Below are positions 12,501-18,500 of a stretch of 23,274 nt of DNA, piece by piece; positions within the stretch are counted from its first letter, which is position 1, and each line of letters opens with the position of its first letter. Location: positions 292,043 to 315,316 of the forward strand of contig NW_003137828.1 in NCBI RefSeq assembly GCF_000003605.2, written 5' to 3'. Both the position numbers and the translations under genes were made by a program. The DNA is from Saccoglossus kowalevskii (lineage: Eukaryota > Hemichordata > Enteropneusta > Harrimaniidae). Under the pieces are notes generated by a model that was given only the letters and a program-made list of their open reading frames with translations, was not told where the DNA came from and ran no database searches.

Positions 12501-15500
12501 TACTTGTGCGGATTTCAATATGTGCATTCTTAGGCGTGTGTAATTATATCTCTTCTGTACATTTAGGTTGATTGCACAGTGGAAACTGCACTGTGTTCTG
12601 AATATGGAGTTACAGGCTATCCTACGTAAGTGTATTCTGTATTTATATTTATTTTCCCGCAGTGTGGCCGCTTACCCATTTGTGCGTCACTGATTAGCAG
12701 TACGCCGCTGGAATCGTACAGTTGCTGCACAACATTGATCTTGATATATGGTTCCCATGTTAAGTTTCCTTCCACTGTCTTCTTCTCTGGGCTAATCTGG
12801 TGATTGTGTGCCAGTTGTGCCCCATCTTTTTTATTTCCTGTTCCCATATTCTATGCCAGGTATTTCTTGGCCTTCCTCTATTTCTTTTCCCCTGTGGATT
12901 CCATTACAATGCTTTATTCAGTGTAGGACAAATCCAAGTCAATTCTCTTTTCTTCAGCTGATTTGTGTGAGGTAGCTATTTTGCTTGTTCCCAGAGCTTT
13001 GTTACTAGTCCCATTTGTGTTCCAAATTTAATAGACTCTTTGGTATTTAGGACATTCTACCGACCAGCTTCCTTGCGGCTTTTACTCGCCATCTTCATCT
13101 GAGGCCCCATTACTTTTAGTTTTTGTTCTGAATTCGGCAGTCTGTTTTTCTGTAATCCAAGTTATCCACTTAGTGGGGGATTAGCCTACCAAGCGTCACA
13201 AGAGCCCTGTTAGTCAGCATTAACTGTTTACACCTTCCACGATGATGATGTAGGGTTAGGGTTATGATATTCTTTGAGGTATGGTTTCCATGTTGCGTAT
13301 AGCATGTGTACAAATTTCATGCATAGGTTACAGCATTTTAGTAGAAGTTCATGCTTTTGAGTACAGGTGGTTGCTCAAGACCCTTAACTGCAAAGATGTG
13401 TAGATATCTATCTTATTATCCCTTAGCATATTGCTGGTTGGGGATATATTGGTTAGCAGCGTCTGTTTGTGTGTATGTATGTCCAGAGTTGTATCAGTAC
13501 TATTGCAGATATAAATATTCAGTGTTGTATTTAAGACATTGCACCCTAGAACGTATTTAATCACCATGTGGTCATGTGACCTCATTAAAAATGTATACCA
13601 TATCTGTAGCAAATAGACTTAACCAGAGCAATTTTGAAGACACATGATCTAATCAACATATTTAATGACCATATATGGTCTTGTGACCTCAATGAAAATG
13701 CATGTGCCTAATATGGATACCATAATATGAATAGTTGATTGTAATTTTTACAATTGCCAATGAATTTTCATCAAACTTTAGTAGATTAGAATGTAAAGTA
13801 CCAACGCTTATCTAATAATATTTTTGGACCTACTGTCTGTTACCTAAACGACAAGTCTTATGTGTACTTCCTGCAATACATGTACTTGTTGGTAGAACCA
13901 GGTCGGTTGTGGTAATTTAATTTATAAACTCAAATCTTGCACAGTGTGTTAAATTCTACACTGTATTCCTCACTATAATAATTTACCAAACTGCCTCCTT
14001 TTTTTCCCCCCATGTTTTGATTTTTTAAATTATAGGGTGGATTTATTGGTGTTGACAATAACTTGTTTTTTTTTATAATATGCCATCTGACTTGTTTAAA
14101 AATCTGCATAGAAATTGCAAAAATTTAAAAAAACATTTCTGTTAATCCTTAGAATCAGTAAAGTGTTAATAATTTGTGTGTGCATATATATAGAAGTTGG
14201 TGTTAGCTCCAGGTTGATTACATTTATTTCAACTAGAAATTAGAAGTACACATTTTTCACAAAAATGTACATTTTTGTACAGCATAACTTTCGCAGTGTC
14301 CTTTGTGCAATGCATGTACACTACACATTATTTGCATCTTGTTTTGTATATAAATAAACCTGTGTAAAAAAACTATATACAAATAGTGAAATCACCAGAT
14401 ATACTGGTATATTTTATGCTAGCAATATTCTAACTGTAGAGGGCGCTAATCACTCCTATAAAGGATTGTATCCTCGGGCAAAGCTATGTCATAAGAATTT
14501 CCAAGTTGCTAAGTCGCACACCACTGTACCACGTATTCCTATGGGCTCTGAGCGTGCTGCTAAGGAACCTCAAGCGATGATCCGGTGAAAATTTGAGAAA
14601 ACAGGAACTCAACTTTGAAGTAATCCTGAACAATCAAATCGATGTGCGTTACACACACAGGGCTAATCTTGTTCAGGGGAGTCTCAACAATGTATTCCAA
14701 AGTACCGTTTTCTGAGAGTTTTCGGCTTTTGTTTCCACCGTGATGGTTGCCATGCGCTGAAAATGCCCGGATGTCCGCCCCCAAGAATTGTATTGTTCCT
14801 CAATCCTTTCCCTTGATACAAAAAGTAAATAAATACATTTTTTTTATTCACTCGGTTATAATTTTGCTATTTTATCTAATAAATAATATCAGCAAAACTA
14901 AATACATGTGAATGCTAAGTGAGTATTTTTAAGTTAGCATTAAAAATCAAGTTAATTGAATTAATAAATAAGAATCTAAAAATCAATAAGATTGTGGGCA
15001 AGTCTAACAATAATGCTGACAGACATTACTTACTATACTGTCCATTCTACCTGGTTGTTCACATCTGTCAAAACATTGCTTTTTGAGACTTGTAAGATTG
15101 TAAAGTACAAACTAGATGAATGCTTTGTGGTTAGAATTTGTACTGCTCACTTAAAATTACATACAACAGTGCCTGACACAGTGCACATTCATTTCAGACT
15201 GCGAGGGCTCACTGCACTGCACTGCTAGTGCACCTATATATACCTTGTACTGCCTGTGAACCTACAGATACTGTGTTCTGTTTAAGGCACATTGTATGGT
15301 AACTGCTTTGGGACATGCACCAAATAATTTAGTTTACCAAAAATCATTTTCTAGATGTTACATATTAGCTACTTGTGATGGAATTTACCTACTTACGGAT
15401 TCCCTGCTAAAACAGGCTGTTGCTCTAGAAAGTATCCTGTATCATGATCAAGTTCAGATCAGTTGTTGAATTTCCTTTGAGACTTGAAATGGGATTTGCA

Positions 15501-18500
15501 TAGTTTGTCAGGTATACAGTTTAGGTTCATCTACACCAGCGGTTATATATTAAAAATGAACAGAGCAGCCTCAACAAATTTCCATTCTACTAAAAACGAT
15601 TTTATTTAAAAAAAAAAAACCTTGGAGTATTTGTAGTTTTTTTTTTTCTATCCAATCATAGACAAAAATAACAGAAAATGAAAAAAAAACACATCCAAGA
15701 CGAGAAAATGGTTTGGTCAGAGTGTAAATATGTGCGTCAAATGAGGTCAATTTCAGGGCATGGACCGAGAGCATCCGCAGAACCCAGAAAGTAGTTTGCG
15801 CATGCGTATATTCCGCTTCATTATTACAACCAACTGCTCTGCCATACTACTGTCAGATTATCAATTATGTTTCAGTGGGAGGGTTTTGGGAAAAAACCTA
15901 AAAGAATTAAGTTTTTTATCAGACATCGATCTTTTGATGTCGTCCCTTAGTATAGTTGTACATAAAAGACTTTATCTGCCTGGGCCATTTTATCAAAATC
16001 AGTCAGTCCTGGAATCGTATTATAAATATATTTTTTTTTGTCTGATATAGATTAAAGTTTTTTAGACCAGGTGAAGAGGCGGTAAAATACCAGGGCAAGC
16101 GTGATGCAGAAACATTGGAGAAATTCATGAAAGAAACTTTGGATCCTTCTACTAAGGTGCGTGTGTTGGAATTCAAACAAGAGGATGACGCGATGTATAG
16201 CTATGCAATTCGATGCAGATTTAATTTGATTTAACCTAGTATTTACCCTGTTGTGTATATTCAGTGTTGGTCATTTGCTTTACTTCCTATAATAGCATCT
16301 AATAGAGCTAGCGTATCTTAATGGCTGTTATTGAACCTCGTCTAGTCTAGTGGTACAATAAGTGTAAAAGGAGAAAATATTGAGTGTGCTTAATTTAACT
16401 TGATATGACTTTGCATGGGTATCGGCTGGCTGCATTGTTATGAATTAAAACTATATGAATGGCCTTTGTGCCACCCATTTGTCACAGAAGCATAAAGTTT
16501 GATGTACAGAAAATGTGCATTATTTACTGAAGTTATAAATTGCAGAATAGTCCGTTATAATATCTTTCAATTTGCTACTGAATCTGAAAAATCTTTCTTT
16601 CATTCTGTTCGTCTTCGTGTGTTTTCTCAAGTAGCCAATATTTGATAATTGGTCAAGAAACCCAACCATATTTTTCACTGTGTCTAAAATGTATTTGCAT
16701 TGTTTATTGTTGGTCTTTAGGAAGAACCTGAGGTGGCAGCCACTGGACCACCAGAAGCTAAAGATGGTTTATACGAGTTGAACGCTGGTAACTTTGACAA
16801 ACATGTAGCAAAAGGTAGCCACTTTGTAAAATTTTATGCTCCTTGGTGTGGTCACTGTAAACGTCTTGCTCCAACCTGGGAGGAACTTGCAAAAGACTCA
16901 GACGGCAAAGTGACTATCAATAAGGTAAGTCTAATTGACAATTCAGAATACCTGCCCAAGTCATAGATGAAAGGATAGGTATATGCATTGGAAAAATGTT
17001 AGTGATTTTACATTCGCGAGCACGTCTTTTTCACGAATTTAGCGAGAGAACTAATTCGCTAATTCAAGATGTCGCTAATGACTTTATTATCAATTCAAAA
17101 TGGCCGCCAAACAAAGAAATAAACAATGACAAGAAAGATTCGCTAAATCAACATTTCGCTATTACGTCACTTTACCACAATTCGCTAAAATTGCATGCTG
17201 CTTTTTCAACATGTTTTACAGTATTTTTTTCTTTCTTGTTACTCAACAAATTTATCCAATCTTATTCAAACTCTGATTCAATAATTAAACTTCAGTTGTT
17301 TTGTGACTAATGTTTACTTTTTAAAGCAATAAATATAGATATTATTACTACTAGGTAATATTGGGTTCCATATTTTTGTAATTTTAGTACTCAGATATTT
17401 TATTTAAATAGTGGTAAATGTTTTTTTTGTTTATACTTGATGTCCACTCAAATAGTTATCCCTTCTCACAGTACAGTCCTAGACCAACTTTTTTGGGAAT
17501 ACTATCCAAAAACATGGGTTAGATTAGTAGTAGTGTTTTGGAGGCCAACTTTGGGTATTTAAACAATAACTGGAAATTATGAAATTTTCATCTTGGAAAT
17601 GTTATTATGCAACAGAAAAGTGTGTTTCTGTCATTGTTTAGACCAAATTGTTTCTCACAAGGTTGATGTTCCCAGTTTTGGTGGCAGACCTACTTCAATT
17701 TTTTGTTTGTTTACTGTACTGAATTCCCAATGTAATTTCCATTATATTTAACCATTTTTTTCCTCCCAGATTTTGCCTGGTTTTATGTATTTTAAATTTT
17801 GGACGAAATGTACATAATTTCCTATCCTCGGGGGCGGAGCTACGTCACAGACGTTCCACGTTGCTAAGACGCGCACCACTGTAACATGCATTTCTATGGG
17901 CTCTTTGTGCGCTGCTGTGGAACGCCGGTCGAGCCGGTGAAAATTTGAGAAAACAACACAAACTCAACTTTGAAGTAATCCTGAACAACCAAATTTATAT
18001 ATGTTACACTCGTAGGGCTAATCTTGTTACACTGTTCAGAGGAGTCTCAACAACCATCCCCAAGTATCGTTTTCTGCCAGTTTTGGGCCTTTGTTTTCAC
18101 CGCCGCGGGTTGCCAGGCGGTGAAAATGCCCGGATGTCCGCCCCGAGGATTGCTACAGATCTTTATCAAAATTTGATAAAAATCTGGAAACAGTTTTGGA
18201 TTTATTTTGTGACCAAAGTTTATCTCTTAGAGAAATGAACCAGATTTTGTTATGAATGCATTTCCAGATTGATTGCACTTCTGAGAAACCGGTGTGCGAT
18301 AAATTTGAGGTAAGAGGATACCCAACACTTCTTTTCATCAAAGATGGTCAAAAAATAGAGAAATATGGTGGAGCTCGTGATTTGGATGCTTTGAAATCAT
18401 ATGTTGAGAAAATGCAGGCATCTGGTAAAGAAGCACCTAAGCCTGAAAAGGTTAAGAAGGTAGAGGAAAAACAAGAGGTAAAAAAAGATGAAGACAAACC

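Larger units (their letters stand above)
12626..16050 (+). other. TXNDC5 intron 3 (3425 bp)
   Basis: The donor is GTAAGT, the acceptor GATATAG, phase 2. It contains the antisense LINE remnant at its 5' end, a short telomere-like stretch (TAGGGTTAGGGTTA at 13251-13264), a local ~36-bp direct repeat (13558-13592 and 13660-13700, CATGTGACCTC/CTTGTGACCTC) and the MITE-like element at 14471-14786. I see nothing else; open frames here lack any family signature. Confidence 0.85.
16925..18267 (+). other. TXNDC5 intron 5 (1343 bp)
   Basis: Phase 0 between TINK and IDCT, the position matching intron 2 in domain 1. It carries a TCGCTAA-rich repeat-like stretch at about 16999-17226 and copy B of MITE family 2, whose end lies only 118 bp before exon 6. 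Confidence 0.9.

Noticed and set aside
13251..13264. Telomere-like TAGGGTTAGGGTTA
   Set aside because: Only about two and a third units; too short to be meaningful as an interstitial telomere.
16733..16966. A separate 77-residue protein with a CGHC motif
   Set aside because: It is exon 5 of TXNDC5 read through its donor; the GTAAGT at 16925 ends the coding part.
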